This document shows positions 17,193 through 24,570 of a DNA stretch of 30,863 nt, piece after piece (position 1 is the first letter of the stretch; each line of letters starts with the position of its first letter). The position numbers were made by a program, and so were the translations under genes. The notes under the pieces are model-generated. The model was given only the letters and a program-made list of their open reading frames with translations. It ran no database searches and had not been told where the DNA came from. The DNA comes from Deltaproteobacteria bacterium UBA5756. GTDB taxonomy: Bacteria; Desulfobacterota; Syntrophorhabdia; Syntrophorhabdales; Syntrophorhabdaceae. The stretch spans positions 1 to 30,863 of the forward strand of contig DIFE01000041.1 in the NCBI GenBank assembly GCA_002418985.1, read 5' to 3'.

Positions 17193-18359
17193 GTGAGCGG
17201 AATGTTCTACATGGACGAGAGCAACGGATTTTCGGCAAAACTCATTGTGGTCGGCGTTGGAGGAGGTGGCTGCAACGCGCTCAACAACATGGTGGAAGCG
17301 GGCGTTCAGGGCGTTGAATTCATCGCCGTCAACACCGACATCAAGTCATTGAGTACGTGCAAGTCGCCCGTCAAGATCCAGATCGGCACGAAGCTGACGG
17401 AGGGGCTCGGTGCAGGGGCCAATCCCGAGGTGGGCAAGAAGGCCGCCCTTGAGGATGTCGACAAGATCAAGGACCATCTCAAGGGTGCACACATGGTCTT
17501 CATTACCTGCGGGCTCGGCGGAGGCACGGGAACGGGTGCGTCCCCGGTTATCGCCGAGATAGCGAGGGAGGTAGGCGCCCTCACCGTGGCCATAACCACG
17601 AAGCCTTTTGCCTTCGAAGGAAAAGACAGGATGACCCAGTCGGAGAACGGCGTCATTCAGTTGAAATCGCGCGTCGACTCTCTCATAACGATACCGAACC
17701 AGCGGCTACTTTCCATCGGCGGCAAGCACATGACGATCATGGAGGCCTTCCTCAAGGCCGATGAGGTCCTTCTCAATGCCGTGCGAAGCATATCCGACCT
17801 TATCGTCGGGTCCGGCCATGTCGTCGTCGATTTCGCCGACGTGAAGACGATCATGAGCGAACGCGGGATGGCTATCATGGGCATCGGCGAATCGCAGGGA
17901 GAAAGCAGGGCCCGCGATGCGGCACAAAAGGCCATATCGAGCCCGCTGCTCGAAGACATCTCCATCCACGGCGCCCGCGGCGTCCTCATCAATGTCACCG
18001 GCAACACCGACATGACCCTGATGGAAGTCAGCGAGGCCTCGACCCTCATCCAGGAACAGGCCCATGAAGACGCGAAGATCATCTGGGGACTTGTCTACGA
18101 TGAGTCCATGCAGGATACCATCAGGATCACCGTCATCGCCACCGGATTCGAAGAGCGGGTGGTAATCGACGAAGACAAGACGGAGCCTTTCCCCAGGGGC
18201 AAGCTCTTCGACGAGGAAAACGTCCCGTCCTTCATGAAGAAGAAGGTCGCCATCGATTACAAGGTAGACTATAAGGAAATCAGGCAAAAGAGCGACACCA
18301 TCGACATCGATGACGATCGCTACGACATTCCGACATTTCTCAGGAAGCAGGCAGACTAA
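17193..18359 (+). CDS. ftsZ: Cell division GTPase FtsZ
   Basis: Tubulin-like GTPase that forms the Z ring. The 388-aa protein starts at GTG 17193 behind AGGAGGT (17181-17187). The P-loop region GVGGGGCNALNNM is near residue 21 and the tubulin signature GLGGGTGTG near 107. The GTPase-activating T7 loop reads GHVVVDFADVKT near 208-219: both catalytic aspartates are present, but the Asn in the usual PGLxNxDFADV is Val211 and the Pro is Ser. The C-terminal binding peptide (YDIPTFLRKQ) for FtsA is kept after a linker of about 40 residues. It is last in the operon. Confidence 0.96.
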   Translation: MSGMFYMDESNGFSAKLIVVGVGGGGCNALNNMVEAGVQGVEFIAVNTDIKSLSTCKSPVKIQIGTKLTEGLGAGANPEVGKKAALEDVDKIKDHLKGAHMVFITCGLGGGTGTGASPVIAEIAREVGALTVAITTKPFAFEGKDRMTQSENGVIQLKSRVDSLITIPNQRLLSIGGKHMTIMEAFLKADEVLLNAVRSISDLIVGSGHVVVDFADVKTIMSERGMAIMGIGESQGESRARDAAQKAISSPLLEDISIHGARGVLINVTGNTDMTLMEVSEASTLIQEQAHEDAKIIWGLVYDESMQDTIRITVIATGFEERVVIDEDKTEPFPRGKLFDEENVPSFMKKKVAIDYKVDYKEIRQKSDTIDIDDDRYDIPTFLRKQAD

Positions 18360-18370
18360 CCTCCTGAAAA

Positions 18371-18407
18371 GAGGGGTGGCGAACAAGCTCTCGTCCCGCC
18401 ACCCCTC
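18371..18407 (+). terminator. Hairpin downstream of ftsZ (possible terminator)
   Basis: A perfect 11-bp GC-rich stem (GAGGGGTGGCG at 18371-18381 with its complement at 18397-18407) closes a 15-nt loop, 11 bp after the ftsZ stop. No T-run follows on the plus strand; the T-run (four bases) lies on the minus-strand side. It could end the dcw transcript inefficiently or protect its 3' end. Confidence 0.5.
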
Positions 18408-18515
18408 ACCTCTAAAAAACACCATCCTCTAACATCTCTCGCTCCTCGTATGTCGGATTAATTCTCTTTCGTCATCGCGGCTTAAGGCCCTTGCCCCTTC
18501 CTTTCTGTTTTTCTC

Positions 18516-18529
18516 ATCACCCATCACCC
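18516..18529. repeat. CCCATCACC-type repeat copy
   Basis: ATCACCCATCACCC upstream of the radical SAM gene contains the same 10-mer (ACCCATCACC) as the inverted repeat at 13-75. The rest of the gap between 18408 and 18555 shows no clear promoter. Confidence 0.5.
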
Positions 18530-18555
18530 GATTTATGCTAATGTAATTATTGCAA

Positions 18556-20163
18556 ATGGCCCAAAAACGCACACACAGGGAAGGCCAGCGGACAGACTAC
18601 CTTTCCGGGGAAAAAGGCACCATCCGGAAGAAATGGGGAGGCAGGATACCCGTCCTTGTCGTCTTTCCCAATTCCTATCATGTCGGAATGTCCAATCTCG
18701 CCACCCATATTCTCTACAAGACATTGAACGATCGCGATGATGTGGTCTGCGAGAGGCTTTTCTACGAAGAAGGCAGACCGCTTGTCTCCCTCGAGAGCTC
18801 GCGGCCTGTTTCCTCATTCGAGATCGTATTCTTCACACTATCCTTCGAACTGGACTACCCCAATATCCTGAAGATACTTGAGGGATCGTCGGTACCCCTC
18901 TTCGCGAGGGAACGCTCCGGGGAATACCCCCTCATCGTCGCCGGCGGGATCTGCGTCATCTCCAACCCGGAACCCGTTTCTCCATTCTTCGATCTCATGG
19001 TAATGGGGGACATCGAGGCCACCATCCCGTCCCTCATGGAACGCTTCACTGCCGGGCGCACCTCCGGAAGGGACAGCATCATAGGTGAACTCGAAACCCT
19101 CCCCTTTGTCTATAACCCCGCCGCGCTGTCCGTCCGGTACGGCGAAGACGGACAGGTCAAGGGCTTTGAGCCCGCCGATTTCGCGGTCACCGTCGAGCGA
19201 TACAAGGGAGAGACCCTGGCCACGTCGGTCATCACCACACCGAATACCGAGTTTGCCGATATGGTCCTTGTCGAAGGGACTCGCGGCTGCCCTTCGCGGT
19301 GTTCCTTCTGTCTCCTCGGCAATCTCTACGGATTCAGGTCGGAAGACATCGAGTCCGCCATAGGCGATGTTAAAGATGTGGGGATCGTCGGGGGCGGCAT
19401 CTCCTTCCATCCGCGAATCGTCGAAATAGTCAGGAATCTCCGTTCCCGGGGTATCGGCGTTCACCTGCCGTCGCTTCGTCTCGACGAGGTCCCCCTGACC
19501 CTCATCGACCTCATCAAGGACAACGTCAAGACCCTCACCTTCGGCGTCGAGGCGGCAACACAGCCCCTGCGTCGACTCCTCGGCAAGCCCATGACGGACG
19601 ACGAAGTAATTGCACGCATCGACGCCATTATGGCCCTCAAGTCCTTCAATCTCAAGCTCTATTTCATGATCGGCCTTCATAGAGAAACGCAGGATGATAT
19701 CGACCGCATACCGGAGTTCCTCCAAAGGATTCGCCATGCCATGATAAAACACGGCGCCCCCCGGGGTGCCCTGGGCAACATCACCGTTCACGTCAGCCCC
19801 TTCGTACCCAAGCCCGCAACCCCCTTTCAATGGCTCCCCATGGCGGACATGGACGAGCTGAAACAGAAGATATCCCATCTGCGCCACGCCTTCGGAAAGA
19901 TGGATAACACATTCTTCACCCACGATTCCGTCAAGTTCAGCTTTCTCCAGGCCGCCCTTTCCCGCGGCGACCGTCGCATGTCCGACATCGTGATCCGTCT
20001 GGCCCGCGGCGAGAGCCTCACCCGCATCTTCCGCGAAAGCTCCCTCAACCTCAACTTCTACGCCCTGCGCGAACGTCCCCATGACGAGATCTTCCCCTGG
20101 GACTTCATCCGCGGCACAACTGCAAAAGAGAAACTCTTGAAGAGGCTCACCTTATCCCATTAA
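18556..20163 (+). CDS. Radical SAM protein with N-terminal cobalamin-binding-like domain, function unknown
   Basis: 535-aa protein with a 4Fe-4S radical SAM motif C245-x3-C249-x2-C252 (CPSRCSFC). The N-terminal 230 residues resemble the B12-binding-type domain of the uncharacterised radical SAM family often found fused or near ribosome and cell-envelope genes (PNSYHVGMSNLATHILY, then VAGGICVISNPEPV). The classical DxHxxG cobalamin motif is not visible, so base-off cobalamin binding is uncertain. After the cluster motif, VGGGISFHPRIVEIV and FGVEAATQPLRRLLGKPM fit the TIM-barrel core. The ATG at 18556 is preferred over TTG 18550; neither has a strong ribosome site. The substrate is unknown. Confidence 0.85.
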   Translation: MAQKRTHREGQRTDYLSGEKGTIRKKWGGRIPVLVVFPNSYHVGMSNLATHILYKTLNDRDDVVCERLFYEEGRPLVSLESSRPVSSFEIVFFTLSFELDYPNILKILEGSSVPLFARERSGEYPLIVAGGICVISNPEPVSPFFDLMVMGDIEATIPSLMERFTAGRTSGRDSIIGELETLPFVYNPAALSVRYGEDGQVKGFEPADFAVTVERYKGETLATSVITTPNTEFADMVLVEGTRGCPSRCSFCLLGNLYGFRSEDIESAIGDVKDVGIVGGGISFHPRIVEIVRNLRSRGIGVHLPSLRLDEVPLTLIDLIKDNVKTLTFGVEAATQPLRRLLGKPMTDDEVIARIDAIMALKSFNLKLYFMIGLHRETQDDIDRIPEFLQRIRHAMIKHGAPRGALGNITVHVSPFVPKPATPFQWLPMADMDELKQKISHLRHAFGKMDNTFFTHDSVKFSFLQAALSRGDRRMSDIVIRLARGESLTRIFRESSLNLNFYALRERPHDEIFPWDFIRGTTAKEKLLKRLTLSH

Positions 20164-20210
20164 AACCATAGAGGATTCCGGCCGTTCGGGCAGTAGATCG
20201 AACAACAGGC

Positions 20211-20247
20211 TTGATACCTCTGAAGAACTTGGCTATACTTGTATAGC
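20211..20247 (+). promoter_or_regulatory. Promoter and palindromic operator of the RelB/RelE-like module
   Basis: TTGATA (20211-20216), a 17-bp spacer and TATACT (20234-20239) form a good sigma-70 promoter. A perfect 7-2-7 palindrome, GCTATAC-TT-GTATAGC (20232-20247), covers the -10 box. AGGAGG at 20251 precedes the ATG. This fits autorepression by the ribbon-helix-helix antitoxin. Confidence 0.75.
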
Positions 20248-20260
20248 AGAAGGAGGAAAA

Positions 20261-20485
20261 ATGCTTGCGATAAGACTTTCACCGGACATCGAAAAGCGCC
20301 TTGAGAACCTGGCGAAGAAAACAGGGAGAACAAAAACCTTTTATGCCAGGGCCGCGATCGTCGAATACATCGAAGATCTCGAGGACATTTACCTGGCCGA
20401 AGAAAGATTAGAGGATATCCGAACCGGCAGGAGCAAGACCATCCCACTTAGAGAAATCATGGACCGGTATGCCCTGGAACGTTGA
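20261..20485 (+). CDS. RelB/ribbon-helix-helix-type antitoxin
   Basis: 74-aa protein. The N-terminal MLAIRLSPDIEKRLENLAKKTGRTKTF-type segment is a ribbon-helix-helix DNA-binding fold (one strand, two helices, residues 1-45). The C-terminal part (46-74) would wrap the toxin. It has a strong AGGAGG site and a palindromic operator over its promoter. It overlaps the toxin gene by 17 bp, the standard antitoxin-first order. Confidence 0.88.
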   Translation: MLAIRLSPDIEKRLENLAKKTGRTKTFYARAAIVEYIEDLEDIYLAEERLEDIRTGRSKTIPLREIMDRYALER

Positions 20486-20741
20486 GTTTTCCAGGGCGGC
20501 TGAGCGCGAGTTGGATAAACTCGACCCCCAACATGCCCGTAAACTCCTCGTCTTTCTCAGAGACAGGCTTGCCCGGCTTGACGATCCACGAAGTCTCGGG
20601 GAATCCCTCAAGGGGCCCAGGTTTGGCGAGTTCTGGAGATACCGCGTTGGCGATTACAGGATCATCGTTCGCATAGAAGATGAAAAACTGATTATACTGG
20701 TTGTGCGAATAGGTCACCGCCGGGAGGTATACGAGCGGTGA
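20469..20741 (+). CDS. RelE/ParE-family toxin
   Basis: 90-aa protein of the RelE/ParE fold: FSRAAERELDKLD near residue 7, then LKGPRFGEFWRYRVGDYRIIVRIED (residues 47-71 region) and the terminal VVRIGHRREVY. The conserved basic residues in the WRYRVGDYR and HRREVY segments fit a ribosome-dependent mRNA interferase of RelE type, although sequence alone cannot exclude a ParE-like gyrase target. It is translationally coupled to the antitoxin. Confidence 0.88.
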   Translation: MPWNVEFSRAAERELDKLDPQHARKLLVFLRDRLARLDDPRSLGESLKGPRFGEFWRYRVGDYRIIVRIEDEKLIILVVRIGHRREVYER

Positions 20742-20852
20742 TCCGTATATCCATTGCCATTTGCTTTACACTGCAACACGCCATTGACTTTTCGCACTGC
20801 TTACTATAGGATTTGGCATAATTTCCGTTCCAAATTTAAGGGGGTATGAACA

Positions 20853-21317
20853 ATGTCCAATCTCAATAAAGTATTGCTCATGGGCCGGCTCGGAGCTGAC
20901 CCGGAGCTTCGGTATACCACTGACGGCACACCCGTTGCGACCTTTCGCATGGCCACATCGGAATCATACAAGGACAAGTCCGGCGTCAAGCAGGAACGGA
21001 CGGAATGGCACAGCATCGTCGCCTGGCGCAAGCTCGCCGAGATCGCCGGTGAATACCTCAAGAAGGGACGGCTCGTCTACATCGAGGGCAGGATACAGTC
21101 GCGTGAATACGAAGGGCGCGACGGTGTAAAGCGCAAAGTCTACGAGATCGTAGCCTCGGACATGAAGATGCTTCCCACCGGTCAGGGTCAGAGTCAGGGT
21201 TACAGCCAGGGCCAGGGCCAGGGCCAGGGTCAGGACGACCGGAAAAGTTTCGGCGCTCCCAAGAGCCACGTTGAAGACGACTTCGTACCCGAAATGGAAG
21301 ACGATGTTCCGATGTAA
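20853..21317 (+). CDS. ssb: Single-stranded DNA-binding protein
   Basis: Tetrameric ssDNA-binding protein of replication and repair. The 154-aa product has an OB fold over residues 1-108 (NKVLLMGRLGADPELRYT, ERTEWHSIVAWRKLAEIAGEYLKKG, VYIEGRIQSREYEGRDG). A Gly/Gln-rich linker (about 111-127) is partly encoded by four exact CCAGGG repeats at 21206-21229. The acidic tail ends EDDVPM, so the near-universal terminal Pro-Phe that docks partner proteins is Pro-Met. A G-rich ribosome site lies at 20840-20844. A weak promoter (TTGACT 20784, TATAGG 20805, 15-bp spacer) is possible. Confidence 0.96.
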   Translation: MSNLNKVLLMGRLGADPELRYTTDGTPVATFRMATSESYKDKSGVKQERTEWHSIVAWRKLAEIAGEYLKKGRLVYIEGRIQSREYEGRDGVKRKVYEIVASDMKMLPTGQGQSQGYSQGQGQGQGQDDRKSFGAPKSHVEDDFVPEMEDDVPM

Positions 21318-21364
21318 ATCAGGTTCAGAGTTCCAGCAAGTACAAGAATCCTGGATACGCCGGG

Positions 21365-21742
21365 TTATTCGTAGAAATTGTCGCTGTCCAGCATTGGGTA
21401 GTGTTTTTTGTTGGATGTCCAGAGTTTGAGGTTTTTCGTGACTGCCGTCGCGGCGATGAAAGCGTCGGCAAGTGTCACCTTATGGGACTTACCGTAGTCA
21501 TTCATATACCTGCCGGCCACCCTTCCGGTTTCATCGTTAAGATCTACTGACCTCAAAGAAGTAAGGAACGTCTCGACCTTCTGAATTTCCTTCGGCCTGA
21601 CGCCCGCGTATATTTCGGCAATCTGAACCGCGGTTACAAAAACATTGCCCTGTGCGTCACGGACCATTTTTTCGAACCGCTCTATCCAGGTCTCTTGCCC
21701 TCTGAGAACCCATATCAGCACATCGGTGTCTATGATGATCAT
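21365..21742 (-). CDS. PIN-domain ribonuclease toxin (VapC family)
   Basis: 125-aa PIN-domain protein. Acidic metal-binding residues are in the expected places: D5 (IIIDTDVLIW), E43 (QIAEIYAGV) and D93 (TLADAFIAATA), followed by the LWTSNKKHY motif. It is expected to cleave RNA, often tRNA. The gene overlaps the antitoxin stop by 4 bp. It converges with ssb across 47 bp that hold no clear terminator. Confidence 0.9.
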   Translation of the reverse strand: MIIIDTDVLIWVLRGQETWIERFEKMVRDAQGNVFVTAVQIAEIYAGVRPKEIQKVETFLTSLRSVDLNDETGRVAGRYMNDYGKSHKVTLADAFIAATAVTKNLKLWTSNKKHYPMLDSDNFYE

Positions 21743-21972
21743 ATTTTTCTGTCTCTCCGCACGGTGCGCACATATGCGTCAACATCCATCTCTTTGTCTT
21801 TCCAAACACCGTATACCTTCGAGGCACTCTGGATTATCCTGTCCGTATTACCGGGCATGGAACTGCGAATATTCTCCCTTATGATATCCGATATTGTCTT
21901 TTTTCTGGTCTCGCTTTCATGCCGCAGGTAATCATACAAGGTCTCATCGAGATATATCTGGGTTCTGCGCAT
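21739..21972 (-). CDS. Ribbon-helix-helix antitoxin (VapB-like/CopG type)
   Basis: 77-aa protein beginning MRRTQIYLDETLYDYLRHES, a clear ribbon-helix-helix start, with a charged C-terminal part (VWKDKEMDVDAYVRTVRRDR) suited to toxin binding. AGGAGG lies just upstream on the minus strand. It pairs with the PIN toxin through a 4-bp overlap. Confidence 0.88.
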   Translation of the reverse strand: MRRTQIYLDETLYDYLRHESETRKKTISDIIRENIRSSMPGNTDRIIQSASKVYGVWKDKEMDVDAYVRTVRRDRKI

Positions 21973-21986
21973 TTCGCCTCCTCATG

Positions 21987-22027
21987 ATGTATACGTACAT
22001 TATATCAGAACAAATCTCATTCGACAA
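21987..22027 (-). promoter_or_regulatory. Promoter and inverted repeat of the VapB/VapC-like module
   Basis: Read on the minus strand, TTGTCG (22027-22022) and TATAAT (22004-21999) are 17 bp apart. Next to the -10 box is an inverted repeat ATGTA-N4-TACAT (21987-22000), a likely operator for the antitoxin. Confidence 0.65.
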
Positions 22028-22067
22028 TAGTGCTATTGGGAGTTGATGTCAGATTAATCTTCAGGTA

Positions 22068-22934
22068 TCATCGGGTATCCGGCGGTAAACCGACTCCTGG
22101 GGTTTCGCCCGTGCCAGTTGTGCCCCCCGTTTCGGTTGCTGGCGTCGGCGCATTCTCCGGGGTGCTGTCGCCAGGGGTGGCTACGACCTCTTCATAGTCG
22201 GGAACGACGATGCCCCTTCTTACCATGATAGTGTAAATGATCTTCGCTCGCCGTTCCACGTACCGCGACGTTCCGTCCACGCGGTAGCGCCTCGGGTTGG
22301 GGAGGGCCGCCGCAAGCTTCGCCGCCTCCTCGGCGGTGAGGGCGGACGCAGGTTTACCGAAGTGACGCCGCGATGCGGCCTCGGCGCCGAAGATGCCCTC
22401 GCCCCATTCAACCACATTAAGGTAGAGTTCCAGTATCCTTCGCTTGGAGAGCGTCCGTTCCAGCCTCCAGGTGATTATGGCTTCCTTCAGCTTGCGGACC
22501 GGGTTCTTTGCGGGGGTCAGGTAGAGGTTCTTTGTGAGCTGCTGGCTGATGGTGCTCCCGCCCAGCTTGAACTTGCCTGATTCCAGGTTCTTTTCAAACG
22601 CCTTTTGGATGGCTTCCTTGTCGAAGCCGTGGTGCTTCCAGAATTTGTCGTCTTCCGCTATCAGCACTGCCTTCATCAGGTAGGGAGATATGGATTTGAG
22701 CGGGACCCACCGCGATTGTATCTTCACTTTCTTGCCCCTGGCCCGATATTCGTCTTCGCGGTATTCCATAAAGGAGGTCTTGCCGGGGTTCTGCTTCTTG
22801 AGCTTCGATACGTCGGGGTAAACGAGGTAGAATCCCGTGAACCCCAGAATGACCAGGAGAACGAGGATAATGGATATCTTGATCAACCGGAAGAATCTTC
22901 CCGGCCTTTTTTTCTTTGTGGTTTTTCTTGCCAA
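22068..22934 (-). CDS. mtgA: Monofunctional biosynthetic peptidoglycan glycosyltransferase MtgA
   Basis: GT51 enzyme that polymerises lipid II into glycan strands. The 288-aa protein has a basic N terminus, a membrane helix at about 17-39 and the GT51 motifs: AEDDKFWKHHGFD with catalytic E94, GGSTISQQLTKNLYL (125-139), and the VVEWGEGIFGAEAASR region with E176. There is no transpeptidase domain. The C-terminal 35 residues are a Pro/Thr/Gly-rich tail beyond the usual family end. The start appears to be TTG. In this window it is the only protein able to polymerise glycan, since the dcw cluster lacks a recognisable FtsW. Confidence 0.93.
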   Translation of the reverse strand: MARKTTKKKRPGRFFRLIKISIILVLLVILGFTGFYLVYPDVSKLKKQNPGKTSFMEYREDEYRARGKKVKIQSRWVPLKSISPYLMKAVLIAEDDKFWKHHGFDKEAIQKAFEKNLESGKFKLGGSTISQQLTKNLYLTPAKNPVRKLKEAIITWRLERTLSKRRILELYLNVVEWGEGIFGAEAASRRHFGKPASALTAEEAAKLAAALPNPRRYRVDGTSRYVERRAKIIYTIMVRRGIVVPDYEEVVATPGDSTPENAPTPATETGGTTGTGETPGVGLPPDTR

Positions 22935-23012
22935 TGCGTTTGCGCCCTTTTTTTCTTATCATATCCCCGGGCTCATTGAAAGATTCCTTTGTGCTCCCGG
23001 GGCCAATTTATT

Positions 23013-23042
23013 TTGAAAAGACACCGTTACCTGTTGTATAGT
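23013..23042 (+). promoter_or_regulatory. Putative promoter of gatB
   Basis: TTGAAA (23013-23018) and TATAGT (23037-23042) are 18 bp apart, about 45 bp before the gatB GTG, in the gap between divergent mtgA and gatB. Confidence 0.5.
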
Positions 23043-23086
23043 TTCAATGATTTGTAAGCGATAGAAGGCAATGAACGAGGTGTATC

Positions 23087-24535
23087 GTGGATTACGGTGA
23101 TTACGAAGGCGTGATGGGTCTGGAGGTCCATGCCCATCTTCTTACAAACAGCAAGATCTTCTGCGGCTGCTCGACCCAATTCGGTGCAGAACCGAACAGC
23201 CATACCTGTCCCACCTGCATGGGCCTGCCCGGAGCGCTCCCGGTCCTCAACAGGAAGGTTGTGGAGTTTGCCATAAAGCTCGGACTGGCGCTTCACTGCT
23301 CCATCAGCCCGACGAGTGTCTTCGCCAGAAAGAACTATTTTTATCCCGACCTGCCGAAGGGGTATCAGATATCACAGTACGAAGAGCCCATCTGCAATAA
23401 CGGATGGCTTGATATCGTCATGGACGGAGAAACAAAACGTATCCGTATCCTGCGCATCCACATGGAAGAGGATGCGGGCAAGCTCGTCCACGAACGCACC
23501 ATCGAGACAAGCAGCTACAGCATGGTCGACTACAACCGTTCGAGCACCCCGCTCCTCGAGATCGTGAGCGAACCCGACCTGAGGACCCCGGAAGAAGCGA
23601 CGGCATATCTCAAGGCGCTGCGCGACATTCTCATGTATCTCGAAATATGCGACGGCAACATGGAGGAAGGGAGCTTTCGCTGCGACGCCAATGTGTCGGT
23701 GCGCAAGAAGGGAGACGATGTCCTGGGCACCCGGGCAGAACTCAAGAACCTGAACTCTTTCCGTTACATCGAGAGATCCCTCGATTACGAGATTGCCCGT
23801 CAGATCGCGCTTATCAAGAAAGGTGGGAGCGTCGTCCAGGAGACGCGCCTCTTCAACGCGGACCAGGGCGTCACCTATTCCATGCGCGGCAAGGAAGAGG
23901 CGCACGATTACCGTTATTTTCCCGAACCGGACCTTCTTCCCGTGACCGTGGACGACGCCTGGGTTCAAGATGTCAGGAACACCCTGCCCGAGCTTCCCAT
24001 GGAAAAAATGGAACGCTTCATGACGCAATACGGCCTGCCCCGGTACGACGTGGAGATCCTCGCATCCGACAGGGAACTGGCTCGCTACTTCGAGGACGTC
24101 CTCGCACTCTTCCCCGAGGCGAAGACGGTAAGCAACTTCATCATGACGGAACTCCTGAGGGAACTGAAAGACGGGAACATCTCTCCGAAGGATTCTCCCG
24201 TCAAGCCCGACCAACTCGCCGAGCTTCTCACCCTCATAAAGGACGGCACCATCAGCAATAAGATCGGCAAGGAGATATTCCCCGAGATCTACCGTACCCG
24301 GGTCTCCCCCCGTGAATACGTAAAGGAAAAAGGCCTGCTCCAGATTTCCGACGAGGGTGCCATCGTCGGCATCATCGATGCCGTCATCGCCCGTTCTCCG
24401 AAGGAAGTGGCCGACTTCAAGGCCGGCAAGGAAAAGCTCCTCGGCTTCTTCGTCGGACAGGCAATGAAAGAGACGAAGGGCAAGGCCAACCCGGCGCTCC
24501 TCAACGAACTCCTTTTGAAAAAGTTGAAGGGGTGA
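23087..24535 (+). CDS. gatB: Asp-tRNA(Asn)/Glu-tRNA(Gln) amidotransferase subunit B
   Basis: Subunit of the GatCAB complex that converts Glu-tRNA(Gln) and/or Asp-tRNA(Asn) to the amide form. The 482-aa protein starts at GTG 23087 behind GAGG. GLEVHAHLLTNSKIFCGC begins the kinase-like domain, with zinc-site cysteines continuing in CPTCMGLPGALPVLN. YFYPDLPKGYQISQY and RCDANVSVR are further GatB signatures. The C-terminal YqeY-like tail domain (about 335-482) contains GTISNKIGKEIF. gatA and gatC are not in the window. Confidence 0.97.
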   Translation: MDYGDYEGVMGLEVHAHLLTNSKIFCGCSTQFGAEPNSHTCPTCMGLPGALPVLNRKVVEFAIKLGLALHCSISPTSVFARKNYFYPDLPKGYQISQYEEPICNNGWLDIVMDGETKRIRILRIHMEEDAGKLVHERTIETSSYSMVDYNRSSTPLLEIVSEPDLRTPEEATAYLKALRDILMYLEICDGNMEEGSFRCDANVSVRKKGDDVLGTRAELKNLNSFRYIERSLDYEIARQIALIKKGGSVVQETRLFNADQGVTYSMRGKEEAHDYRYFPEPDLLPVTVDDAWVQDVRNTLPELPMEKMERFMTQYGLPRYDVEILASDRELARYFEDVLALFPEAKTVSNFIMTELLRELKDGNISPKDSPVKPDQLAELLTLIKDGTISNKIGKEIFPEIYRTRVSPREYVKEKGLLQISDEGAIVGIIDAVIARSPKEVADFKAGKEKLLGFFVGQAMKETKGKANPALLNELLLKKLKG

Positions 24536-24570
24536 CAGCCTCTTGATACGCTTGGTTTTGTCTTCATTTC

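Noticed and set aside
18838..20082. 414-aa minus-strand open frame
   Set aside because: Antisense shadow of the radical SAM gene, with no ribosome site or recognisable motif.
21206..21229. Possible CRISPR or satellite array
   Set aside because: Only four 6-bp units without spacers, lying in frame within ssb.
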